DNA of 17,542 nt, taken from assembly GCA_048265185.1 (NCBI GenBank), contig JBLXBZ010000022.1, positions 1-17,542 of the forward strand. Reading direction: 5' to 3'. Made by a program: the position numbers and the translations under genes. The notes beneath the pieces were generated by a model, which worked only from the letters and a program-made list of their open reading frames with translations, was not told where the DNA came from and searched no databases. Positions 6,901 through 14,283 of this stretch are shown in pieces. Each line of letters opens with the position of its first letter. The first letter of the stretch is position 1. This stretch comes from JBLXBZ01 sp048265185. GTDB lineage: Bacteria; Pseudomonadota; Alphaproteobacteria; Rhizobiales; Stappiaceae.

Positions 6901-8064
6901 GCCGGACCAAAGGGTTATCGCAAGGATACGGAGCTGACGGGCGACGTATTGAATGAATATCCTCGTTCGCAATGGTGGCAGTTCGCTGTTGACGATGAGA
7001 AGTTCATGAGCGAAATCGAAGCTCTGCGTGGTCAATATGACGATAGCCGCAAGCGCCTTGAGCAGCGGTTTATCGACAAGGTTGAGAAGCTTCAGCGCGG
7101 TGACGAACTTCTTCCTGGCGTCATGAAGATGGTTAAGGTTTTCGTAGCTGTGAAGCGCAAGCTTCAGCCGGGCGATAAGATGGCCGGTCGTCACGGAAAC
7201 AAAGGGGTGGTCTCCAAGATCAACCCGATCGAGGATATGCCGTTCCTGGAAGATGGCACGCATGTTGATATTGTGTTGAACCCGCTTGGGGTTCCGTCAC
7301 GTATGAACGTTGGCCAGATTCTTGAGACCCATTTGGGTTGGGCTTGTTCCGGCATGGGCGCGCGCATCGGTGAGTTGTATGAAGAATACAAACGCTCCGG
7401 ACAGATAGACGCGCTCAAAGGCAAGATCATTGAAGTCTTCGGTGAAAACGCCAAAGGCGAGCCAGTCAAGGACTATGACGACCCTTCGATTGTTCGATTG
7501 GCGGATCAGTTGAAGACTGGCGTTCCCATCGCCACGCCGGTATTTGACGGCGCGCGGGAGCCTGACGTCGTCGATATGCTTGAACTGGCTGAGCTTGACG
7601 GTTCGGGGCAGTCTACTCTATATGACGGCCGCACCGGTGAATCTTTCGATAGAAATGTGACTGTTGGTTACATTTATATGTTGAAGCTTCATCACTTGGT
7701 GGACGACAAAATTCACGCGCGTTCCATCGGTCCGTACTCGCTTGTCACCCAACAGCCGTTGGGTGGTAAGGCGCAATTCGGCGGACAGCGGTTCGGTGAG
7801 ATGGAGGTCTGGGCGCTTGAAGCCTATGGCGCCGCCTATACGCTTCAGGAAATGCTGACCGTTAAGTCGGATGACGTTGCCGGCCGCACCAAGGTTTATG
7901 AGGCGATTGTTCGCGGCGACGATACGTTTGAAGCCGGGATACCAGAGAGTTTCAACGTACTTGTTAAAGAAATGCGGTCGCTTGGATTGAACGTCGAGCT
8001 GTTGCATGACGAAGAAATATCGCCTGTAGAGCTTGAAGGCTCTACGGCGGACGCCGCAGAGTAA
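3922..8064 (+). CDS. rpoB: DNA-directed RNA polymerase subunit beta
   Basis: This 1380-residue protein is the beta subunit of core RNA polymerase. The rifampicin pocket [20 protein letters not shown] starts at residue 514 and continues into [13 protein letters not shown]. D525, H535 and S540 correspond to E. coli D516, H526 and S531 and are all wild type, so no classical rifampicin-resistance change is present in this cluster. The active-site region has [11 protein letters not shown] with E821/D822, and [14 protein letters not shown] with K1086 and K1094, matching E. coli K1065/K1073. The ATG at 3922 has a GAGGAG-type Shine-Dalgarno. The length is usual for alphaproteobacteria. rpoC starts 101 bases after the stop. 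Confidence 0.99.
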   Translation: [1380 protein letters not shown]

Positions 8065-8112
8065 GCGCTTCTGCATGGTCGTCCGTACAACAATATGCTG
8101 CATTGCCGGCAA

Positions 8113-8140
8113 GGGGAGTGGGACAGGGATCCTGCTCCCC
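8113..8140 (+). other. Bulged hairpin just upstream of rpoC
   Basis: In the 101-base rpoB-rpoC spacer, ggggag (8113-8118) pairs with ctcccc (8135-8140), and cagg (8124-8127) pairs with cctg (8131-8134) around the loop gat. A five-base bulge, tggga, lies on the 5' side between the two helices. The structure ends 13 bases before the Shine-Dalgarno AGGAG (8154-8158) of rpoC. It could tune rpoC translation or protect the message; no ligand or protein is known to me. Confidence 0.5.
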
Positions 8141-8165
8141 ATCCGTGCTTCAAAGGAGAGAACCC

Positions 8166-11100
8166 ATGAATCATGAGGTCATGAACCTGTTCAATCAACA
8201 GGCTCCTGCGCAGACCTTCGACCACATTAAGATCTCGCTCGCTAGCCCCGAGAAGATCCTTTCCTGGTCGTTTGGTGAAATCAAAAAGCCGGAAACAATC
8301 AACTACCGGACATTCAAGCCGGAACGTGATGGTTTGTTTTGCGCCCGTATTTTTGGCCCGATCAAGGACTATGAGTGCTTGTGCGGCAAATATAAGCGCA
8401 TGAAATACAAAGGCGTTATCTGCGAAAAATGCGGCGTGGAAGTTACGCTGTCTCGTGTTCGCCGTGATCGCATGGGCCATATCGAGCTCGCCGCGCCCGT
8501 AGCTCATATCTGGTTTTTGAAGTCGCTTCCATCGCGGATCGGCTTGTTGCTTGACATGACGCTCAAGGATCTTGAACGGGTTCTCTACTTTGAGAACTAC
8601 GTGGTGATTGAGCCCGGCCTGACGTCGCTTAAGCAAAATCAGCTTCTTTCCGAAGAAGACTACATTCGCGCTCAGGACGATTTCGGCGAAGACAGCTTCA
8701 CCGCCATGATTGGCGCGGAAGCTATCCGGGAAATGTTGATGTCGCTCGATCTTGAAAAAGAGCGCGACCACATCCGTCAGGAAATCATTGAAGCGACCAC
8801 CGAGCTCAAGCCCAAGAAGCTTGCGAAGCGGCTAAAGATCGTTGAAGCGTTCATTGACTCCGGCAATAAGCCGGAATGGATGATCATGACGGTCGTGCCG
8901 GTGATCCCGCCAGACCTGCGCCCGCTTGTTCCTCTGGATGGCGGACGTTTCGCCACGTCGGATTTGAACGACCTGTATCGGCGCGTGATCAACCGTAATA
9001 ACCGCCTTAAGCGTCTTATCGAGTTGCGTGCGCCGGATATCATTATCCGTAACGAAAAGCGCATGCTGCAAGAGTCTGTCGACGCGCTGTTTGATAACGG
9101 TCGTCGTGGCCGCGTCATTACCGGCGCCAACAAGCGCCCGCTCAAGTCGCTCAGCGACATGCTCAAGGGGAAACAAGGTCGTTTCCGTCAGAACTTGCTT
9201 GGAAAGCGCGTGGATTATTCCGGCCGTTCGGTTATCACCGTTGGTCCGGAGTTGAAACTGCATCAATGTGGTTTGCCGAAAAAGATGGCGCTTGAGCTGT
9301 TCAAGCCTTTCATCTATTCGCGTCTTGACGCGAAAGGCTTCTCCTCCACCGTGAAGCAGGCCAAGAAGCTGGTTGAAAAAGAACGCCCTGAAGTCTGGGA
9401 TATTCTCGATGAAGTCATTCGCGAGCATCCGATTCTTTTGAACCGGGCGCCGACTTTGCACCGTCTTGGCATTCAGGCGTTTGAGCCGACGTTGATTGAA
9501 GGTAAGGCCATTCAGCTTCATCCGCTCGTTTGTTCGGCCTTTAACGCCGATTTCGACGGTGACCAAATGGCGGTTCACGTTCCACTGTCGCTTGAAGCGC
9601 AGCTGGAAGCCCGTACCTTGATGATGTCCACCAACAACATTCTGCATCCGGCGAACGGTGGTCCGATTATCGTCCCATCGCAGGATATTGTTCTTGGTCT
9701 CTATTATCTCTCGATCATTGCTGACAATGAGCCGGGCGAGGGGATGCTGTTCGGCAATATGGGCGAGCTGCAGCACGCTCTGGAGAACAAGGTCGTCACG
9801 CTTCATTCCAAAATCCGGGGACGTTTCCGTTCCGTGGACGCGGATGGAAATCCAACCTCGCAGATCATTGAAACGACCCCGGGTCGTATGATTATCAGCG
9901 AATTGCTGCCGAAACATCACGAAGTTACCTACGACATCTGCAACAAGCTGATGACCAAGAAAGACATCTCCAAGATGATCGACGCGGTCTATCGCGCCTG
10001 TGGCCAGAAAGAAACGGTTATCTTCTGTGACCGGATCATGGGTCTTGGGTTTAACCATGCTTGCCGCGCCGGTATTTCCTTCGGCAAGGACGACATGGTG
10101 ATTCCCGACACCAAGGCAAAGCTTGTTGAAGACACGGCGACCATGGTCGTCGAGTATGAGCAGCAATATAATGACGGCTTGATCACGCAAGGCGAGAAGT
10201 ACAACAAGGTTGTCGACGCTTGGGCGAAATGTACGGACCGTGTCGCCGAGGAAATGATGAAACGCATTTCCGCCTTGCAAAAAGATGAGGAAACCGGACG
10301 TCAGAAGCAGATCAACTCGGTCTATATGATGTCGCACTCCGGCGCGCGTGGTTCGCCAGCGCAGATGAAGCAGCTCGCGGGTATGCGCGGCCTGATGGCC
10401 AAGCCTTCCGGCGAGATCATCGAGAACCCAATCATCTCGAACTTTAAAGAAGGCCTTTCGGTTCTCGAGTACTTTAACTCCACCCACGGCGCCCGTAAGG
10501 GTCTAGCCGATACGGCGTTGAAGACTGCGAACTCTGGTTATCTGACGCGTCGTTTGGTTGACGTGGCTCAGGACAGCATCATTCTCGAACGTGATTGCGG
10601 CTCCGAGAACGGCATCACCGTGACGGCGATCGTTGACGCCGGTCAGGTTATCGCGTCGATCGGGACGCGGGTGCTTGGGCGTACCGCGGCTGAGGATATC
10701 GTCAACAGCAAGACCGGAGATCTTTTGGTTCCCAAAGGCCAGATGATCGATGAGAAAGATGTTGATCTGATCGAAGCCGCCAATGTTCAAATGATCAAAA
10801 TCCGTTCGGTTTTGACATGTGAAACCAAAACCGGCGTTTGCGCGACTTGCTACGGCCGCGATTTGGCGCGCGGAACTGAGGTGAACACCGGCGAAGCGGT
10901 CGGCGTCATCGCCGCCCAGTCGATTGGGGAGCCTGGCACGCAGTTGACCATGCGTACGTTCCACATTGGCGGAACGGCGCAGGTGGTTGACAGCTCCTTC
11001 ATTGAGTCCAACTTTGAGGGAACGGTGTCCATCCGTAACCGCAATGCAGGACGCGATTCCGAAGGCAATTTGATCGCAATGGCCAGGAATATGGCGATCG

Positions 11101-12365
11101 TCATTGTCGATGAAGATGGCAATGAACGCGCTGTTCATCGCTTGACCTACGGCTCCAAGATGCATGTGGACGATGGCGACAAGGTAAAGCGCGGTCAGCG
11201 TTTGGCTGAGTGGGATCCTTACACCCGTCCAGTGATCACGGAAGTTGACGGCGTCGTCGACTTTGAAGACGTGGTTGACGGCGCTTCGGTGCAGGAGACT
11301 ACCGATGAGGCGACTGGCATCACCAAGCGTGTCGTGATTGACTGGCGGTCTTCTCAGCGCACGCAAGATTTGAAGCCGGCGATTATCGTGAAGAACGCCG
11401 CTGGCGAAATCGCCAAACTGCCGCGTGGCGGTGAAGCGCGTGCGCTCTTGTCGGTTGACGCGATTCTATCGGTTCAGCATGGAGCCACCGTTAAAGCTGG
11501 TGACGTTCTGGCGCGTATTCCTATGGAGAGCGCCAAAACCAAGGACATCACCGGTGGTCTGCCGCGGGTCGCCGAGCTGTTTGAAGCTCGCCGTCCCAAG
11601 GACCATGCAATCATCGCTGAAATGGATGGGACTATCCGCTTTGGCCGCGATTACAAGAACAAGCGGCGGATTATCATTGAGCCTTATGATGAGACGCAAG
11701 AGCCTGTTGAATATCTCATCCCCAAAGGTAAGCACTTCCATCTTCAGGAAGGCGACACCATTGAAAAGGGTGAATATATCATCGACGGCAACCCTGCGCC
11801 GCACGACATTCTCGCGGTTAAAGGGGTTGAGGCGCTTGCCGCCTATCTGGTCAATGAGATTCAGGAGGTCTACCGTTTGCAGGGCGTTGTGATCAACGAT
11901 AAGCACATTGAGGTGATTGTTCGCCAGATGTTGCAGAAAGTTGAAATCACTGATCCGGGCGATACGGAGTTCTTCGCAGGCGAGCAGGTCGATAAACTTG
12001 ATCTGGATGCGGCGAACGAGAAAGCCATTGACGACGCCAGAACGCCAGCCAAGGGTAATCCTGTTCTGCTCGGGATCACCAAAGCTTCGTTGCAGACGCG
12101 TTCATTCTTCTCGGCCGCCTCGTTCCAGGAAACGACACGGGTTCTCACGGAAGCAGCCGTCAACGGCAAGACCGATCCATTGGTCGGGCTGAAAGAAAAC
12201 GTGATTGTTGGGCGTCTCATCCCTGCGGGTACTGGCGGAATGATGACGCGCATCCGACAAGTGGCTCAGCATCGTGATGATCTTATTCTTGACGCACGCA
12301 AAGCAGCGAACACTGCTTCGTCAGCAGATCCTATGCTCGAGGACTTTTCGGGAGCCGCTGAATAA
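8166..12365 (+). CDS. rpoC: DNA-directed RNA polymerase subunit beta'
   Basis: This 1399-residue protein is the catalytic beta' subunit. The N-terminal zinc site uses C71, C73, C86 and C89. The absolutely conserved NADFDGDQM (460-468) supplies the Mg-binding aspartates D462, D464 and D466. The bridge helix region carries GARGSPAQMKQLAGMRGLMA. The second zinc site is C811, C885, C892 and C895. The trigger-loop QLTMRTFHIGG includes M929, R930 and H933. A long insertion after the trigger loop corresponds to the proteobacterial SI3 region. I chose the ATG at 8166: AGGAG lies 7 bases upstream and MNHEVMNLFN is the normal alphaproteobacterial N-terminus. The reading frame is open further upstream to a TTG at 8103, which crosses the hairpin and lacks support. 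Confidence 0.99.
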   Translation: MNHEVMNLFNQQAPAQTFDHIKISLASPEKILSWSFGEIKKPETINYRTFKPERDGLFCARIFGPIKDYECLCGKYKRMKYKGVICEKCGVEVTLSRVRRDRMGHIELAAPVAHIWFLKSLPSRIGLLLDMTLKDLERVLYFENYVVIEPGLTSLKQNQLLSEEDYIRAQDDFGEDSFTAMIGAEAIREMLMSLDLEKERDHIRQEIIEATTELKPKKLAKRLKIVEAFIDSGNKPEWMIMTVVPVIPPDLRPLVPLDGGRFATSDLNDLYRRVINRNNRLKRLIELRAPDIIIRNEKRMLQESVDALFDNGRRGRVITGANKRPLKSLSDMLKGKQGRFRQNLLGKRVDYSGRSVITVGPELKLHQCGLPKKMALELFKPFIYSRLDAKGFSSTVKQAKKLVEKERPEVWDILDEVIREHPILLNRAPTLHRLGIQAFEPTLIEGKAIQLHPLVCSAFNADFDGDQMAVHVPLSLEAQLEARTLMMSTNNILHPANGGPIIVPSQDIVLGLYYLSIIADNEPGEGMLFGNMGELQHALENKVVTLHSKIRGRFRSVDADGNPTSQIIETTPGRMIISELLPKHHEVTYDICNKLMTKKDISKMIDAVYRACGQKETVIFCDRIMGLGFNHACRAGISFGKDDMVIPDTKAKLVEDTATMVVEYEQQYNDGLITQGEKYNKVVDAWAKCTDRVAEEMMKRISALQKDEETGRQKQINSVYMMSHSGARGSPAQMKQLAGMRGLMAKPSGEIIENPIISNFKEGLSVLEYFNSTHGARKGLADTALKTANSGYLTRRLVDVAQDSIILERDCGSENGITVTAIVDAGQVIASIGTRVLGRTAAEDIVNSKTGDLLVPKGQMIDEKDVDLIEAANVQMIKIRSVLTCETKTGVCATCYGRDLARGTEVNTGEAVGVIAAQSIGEPGTQLTMRTFHIGGTAQVVDSSFIESNFEGTVSIRNRNAGRDSEGNLIAMARNMAIVIVDEDGNERAVHRLTYGSKMHVDDGDKVKRGQRLAEWDPYTRPVITEVDGVVDFEDVVDGASVQETTDEATGITKRVVIDWRSSQRTQDLKPAIIVKNAAGEIAKLPRGGEARALLSVDAILSVQHGATVKAGDVLARIPMESAKTKDITGGLPRVAELFEARRPKDHAIIAEMDGTIRFGRDYKNKRRIIIEPYDETQEPVEYLIPKGKHFHLQEGDTIEKGEYIIDGNPAPHDILAVKGVEALAAYLVNEIQEVYRLQGVVINDKHIEVIVRQMLQKVEITDPGDTEFFAGEQVDKLDLDAANEKAIDDARTPAKGNPVLLGITKASLQTRSFFSAASFQETTRVLTEAAVNGKTDPLVGLKENVIVGRLIPAGTGGMMTRIRQVAQHRDDLILDARKAANTASSADPMLEDFSGAAE

Positions 12366-12411
12366 CCGGTTTCTGACTAAACTGTTTGAGATGTAATTGT
12401 ATAATACTGAG

Positions 12412-12442
12412 AAAAGCCTCATTCTTTGAATGAGGCTTTTTT
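12412..12442 (+). terminator. Intrinsic terminator after rpoC
   Basis: A perfect 13-bp stem (aaaagcctcattc at 12412-12424 with gaatgaggctttt at 12428-12440) closes a ttt loop and runs into a T-tract (12437-12442). With its preceding A-run it is near-symmetric and could also act on the opposite strand. It lies 46 bases after the rpoC stop and marks the end of the rplJL-rpoBC transcription unit, separating it from the str side. Confidence 0.92.
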
Positions 12443-12532
12443 CGTTATGTTCTTAATACTGACAATATTCTATGCGATTTTTCTGAATAATTATATTTTA
12501 GTTTGTGATTTTTATTGTGAACGGAGAAGTAA

Positions 12533-13351
12533 ATGCATGATCGAACTGTCATAAAAACTATGATTGTCGGACTTGCGGCCCTTTTTTCAGCGCCAATTTT
12601 CACTTTCTATTCACCCGCCCTTGCCGCCACCATATGCGAAGGTTATGGACCGCAAGCGCCGCGCGATATTTCAAATGGGGTAGGTGAAAACCGGTTAACT
12701 TTCGCAATAGCCCCTCCGTCTAGCGAGTTGAACCTTTGCAATATCCATGTTCATACAAACGCGGAGCATAAGGGGCCTGGATTTCCGGTTTTGGCGAATA
12801 GTGGGGGAGTTGGCGGATATCGCTGTTCCGGCTCCGATGAGCTGTCTAAAGCCGATTTGAAAGAGCCGGAAAAGAGTAGCGGCGCCTATGGTGAGATCAA
12901 GCCGGGCGATACGATAGAAGTTCATTGGGTGTTTTCGTCTTGCGACATTGAGCCGGGGGTAGGACTGGCTTCTTGTCTCAGTGATAAGTGTCAAAATGCG
13001 GAGCTGCGTGTTGAATCGCAGGTCTTTCTGATGGTTAACGATCCCGAGGCGCTCGATTTCGCCGACTTTGCTTATCAGGGTAATGTGGTTAATGGGTTGC
13101 GTCAGCCCAAGTCGTTGCCGGAGGGCACAGGTGAGCCGGTGGAGTTCATTGGCTCAACAACGGGTCCAACCTTCACGCAGCAAGTATGTTCGCCAATGCA
13201 GGTCACATGGAACGTTCGCCCAGAATGTGCGCGTCTAAATATTAACTCCCTGAATGCCTGGGGGAAGAACGGCAATGTTTTCAAGGAAAGTGAGCCCCAT
13301 GGCGTGCGGCAACTTGTGACTGACGCCCGGCTTTTGGCGCCGATCAGATAG
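12533..13351 (+). CDS. Secreted delta-class carbonic anhydrase-like protein
   Basis: The 272-residue protein has a signal peptide: a short charged N-terminus with K8, a hydrophobic core at about 10-26, and an ALA site with likely cleavage after A31. The mature part matches what I know of bacterial relatives of the diatom delta carbonic anhydrase (TWCA1 type). It has CEGYGPQAPRDI (35-46), the His-rich CNIHVHTNAEHKGPGF (69-84), PGDTIEVHWVFSSC (124-137), GSTTGP (207-212), SPMQVTWNVRP (220-230) and HGVRQLVT (256-263). H72, H74, H79 and H131 are candidate zinc ligands or active-site residues; I have not aligned them to a structure. Several cysteines (35, 69, 98, 137, 148, 153, 219, 232) fit an oxidised periplasmic protein. 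The reaction would be CO2 hydration to bicarbonate outside the cytoplasm. The start has ggag 6 bases upstream. It is the first gene after the rpoC terminator, in an AT-rich spacer with no convincing -35/-10 pair. Confidence 0.77.
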   Translation: MHDRTVIKTMIVGLAALFSAPIFTFYSPALAATICEGYGPQAPRDISNGVGENRLTFAIAPPSSELNLCNIHVHTNAEHKGPGFPVLANSGGVGGYRCSGSDELSKADLKEPEKSSGAYGEIKPGDTIEVHWVFSSCDIEPGVGLASCLSDKCQNAELRVESQVFLMVNDPEALDFADFAYQGNVVNGLRQPKSLPEGTGEPVEFIGSTTGPTFTQQVCSPMQVTWNVRPECARLNINSLNAWGKNGNVFKESEPHGVRQLVTDARLLAPIR

Positions 13352-13370
13352 GCGCTAACAATGTGCGCCT
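13350..13370 (+). other. Small hairpin at the end of the carbonic anhydrase-like gene
   Basis: aggcgc (13350-13355), overlapping the stop codon, pairs with gcgcct (13365-13370) around a 9-base loop. No T-run follows, so termination is doubtful and transcription may continue into the next small gene. Confidence 0.3.
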
Positions 13371-13487
13371 TGCGCCGTGCGTTCGCTGTCAGTCATGTAA
13401 AATTGTTTGTTTTCCTCGGTGGCTTTTGAGTGGGCGGTTTTAATGGTAGACGATGCGCGAAGATGAATGGTTCGATGGAGATTTAGA

Positions 13488-13790
13488 ATGGCGGATGATC
13501 TGAACGGAGTTGAAACTCACCCTATGATTTTCATAATTGTGGGTCGGGCGTGGGAGAACGACGGAGGTTCGCGGGAGAACTCCGTAGAAGTGAATGTTTT
13601 ACTGCAAGCGCCAGATGACGATGCGGCGGTTCGTATGTCCTTGGAGGCTTTGGCGGGCGAGGGATACGCGGAGGCGGAGCTGGATCAGATTGGCGTTATA
13701 ACCGAAGAGCCTGACGATCCAACTTTTGAGGGCGCTTATGCCGACGCATTGCAGGGGCGGGTGGCGGTGATCACTTTCGCTGGCGAATGA
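13488..13790 (+). CDS. Small acidic protein of unknown function
   Basis: I do not recognise this 100-residue protein. It is strongly acidic (many D/E at 23-30, 43-45 and 60-80), has no signal peptide or membrane span, and should be cytoplasmic. By eye the strand/helix pattern is beta (MIFIIVGRAW, 13-22), beta (SVEVNVLLQA, 32-41), helix (43-60), beta (LDQIGVITEE), helix (81-89), beta (VAVITFAG). This is reminiscent of small alpha/beta or ferredoxin-like folds. I chose the ATG at 13488 because GGAG sits 7 bases upstream. An in-frame ATG at 13467 would add seven Arg-rich residues and overlap that ribosome-binding site. It lies 136 bases after the carbonic anhydrase-like gene. Base composition is similar to the core genes and the frame looks genuinely coding. 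Confidence 0.72.
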   Translation: MADDLNGVETHPMIFIIVGRAWENDGGSRENSVEVNVLLQAPDDDAAVRMSLEALAGEGYAEAELDQIGVITEEPDDPTFEGAYADALQGRVAVITFAGE

Positions 13791-13828
13791 CGTAATCAAA
13801 ATAGACGGGTGGGCTCCGCTTCTGGAGA

Positions 13829-14047
13829 ATGCTCGACTCAATCAGAAATGATAAGAATCATGTCGTCTCCTTTACGCTTGGTTACCTGTCAATTAACCCA
13901 AAAGTAGAAAAATCCGGGGAATTGTCTGTTTGGGGAATCAAGGTAAATAAATTAGCCGTATTAGTGAGCTGGCGAACTGTAAGGCGTTGGGTTCATTTAT
14001 TGCGTAAAATGGCTTTTGAGGGATATAAATTCACGTCCATGCGCTGA
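13829..14047 (+). CDS. Doubtful short ORF in AT-rich spacer
   Basis: This 72-codon open frame lies in a visibly AT-rich segment unlike the flanking genes. The purine-rich ggaga ends immediately before the ATG, too close to act as a normal Shine-Dalgarno. The product is basic near its end (RTVRRWVHLLRKM) and matches no family I know. It may be a chance frame, a decayed gene, or a small gene with a different start. It is listed so that the 553-base interval between the small acidic protein and rpsL is accounted for. Confidence 0.18.
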   Translation: MLDSIRNDKNHVVSFTLGYLSINPKVEKSGELSVWGIKVNKLAVLVSWRTVRRWVHLLRKMAFEGYKFTSMR

Positions 14048-14083
14048 AAACGGCGGAAGCCTCAAGTTTTTACCATGGCCCTC

Positions 14084-14112
14084 TTGACGTTTATGGGGGA
14101 GGTGAGTAATGT
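14084..14112 (+). promoter_or_regulatory. Candidate str operon promoter
   Basis: TTGACG at 14084-14089 is a close match to the -35 consensus and is preceded by CTC, giving the CTTGAC core favoured by alphaproteobacterial sigma-70. After 17 bases comes taatgt (14107-14112), a weak -10. A start near 14119 would give a leader of roughly 225 bases containing the three hairpins before rpsL. The rpoC terminator and intervening accessory genes imply that rpsL needs its own promoter, which raises the prior for this site. Confidence 0.4.
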
Positions 14113-14150
14113 CCGCTCATCCCAAGGGCAGGCGGTAATCACTGACCTGA

Positions 14151-14283
14151 TCCGAAGCGCCTCGCTTCGGACGAAGAGTGTTTAAACGCTGCTGGGTTTA
14201 TAGGCGAATTAACGTCGAAAGCATGACCGCTTGTGTGGTCCTCTGGCTTCGCAGCGCCTTCCACGCGATAGTGTGGATGGCGC
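14151..14283 (+). promoter_or_regulatory. Structured 5' leader of rpsL (three hairpins)
   Basis: Three stems lie between the candidate promoter and rpsL. The first is a perfect 9-bp hairpin, tccgaagcg (14151-14159) with cgcttcgga (14163-14171), loop cct. The second is gaccgc (14225-14230) with gtggtc (14235-14240), loop ttgt, one G-U. The third is a long stem 14254-14283: gcgcc with ggcgc, a T-T mismatch, then tccacgc with gtgtgga (one G-U) around gata. None has a following T-run. They could serve autoregulation or antitermination; in E. coli the S7 target lies between rpsL and rpsG instead, so the role here is open. Confidence 0.5.

Noticed and set aside
5470..7263. 597-codon open frame on the - strand inside rpoB
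   Set aside because: It is an antisense shadow of a highly conserved, codon-biased gene. Its product is rich in His and Arg with no recognisable domain, and rpoB in the other frame is certain.
8103..8165. TTG-started N-terminal extension of rpoC
   Set aside because: The extension covers the upstream hairpin and the rpoC Shine-Dalgarno itself, and the family N-terminus begins at the ATG at 8166.
8832..10487. 551-codon open frame on the - strand inside rpoC
   Set aside because: Antisense shadow of rpoC; its sequence is a by-product of the codon bias on the other strand and has no family features.
12400..12405. Perfect TATAAT between rpoC and its terminator
   Set aside because: No -35 at proper spacing, and any transcript would run straight into the terminator at 12412-12442. 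It is likely a chance match in AT-rich DNA.
13467..13487. Earlier ATG for the small acidic protein
   Set aside because: It lacks a ribosome-binding site and covers the GGAG that serves the ATG at 13488.
13599..13841. 80-codon - strand frame opposite the small acidic protein
   Set aside because: The + strand frame has the better ribosome-binding site and composition; the - strand product shows no coherent features.
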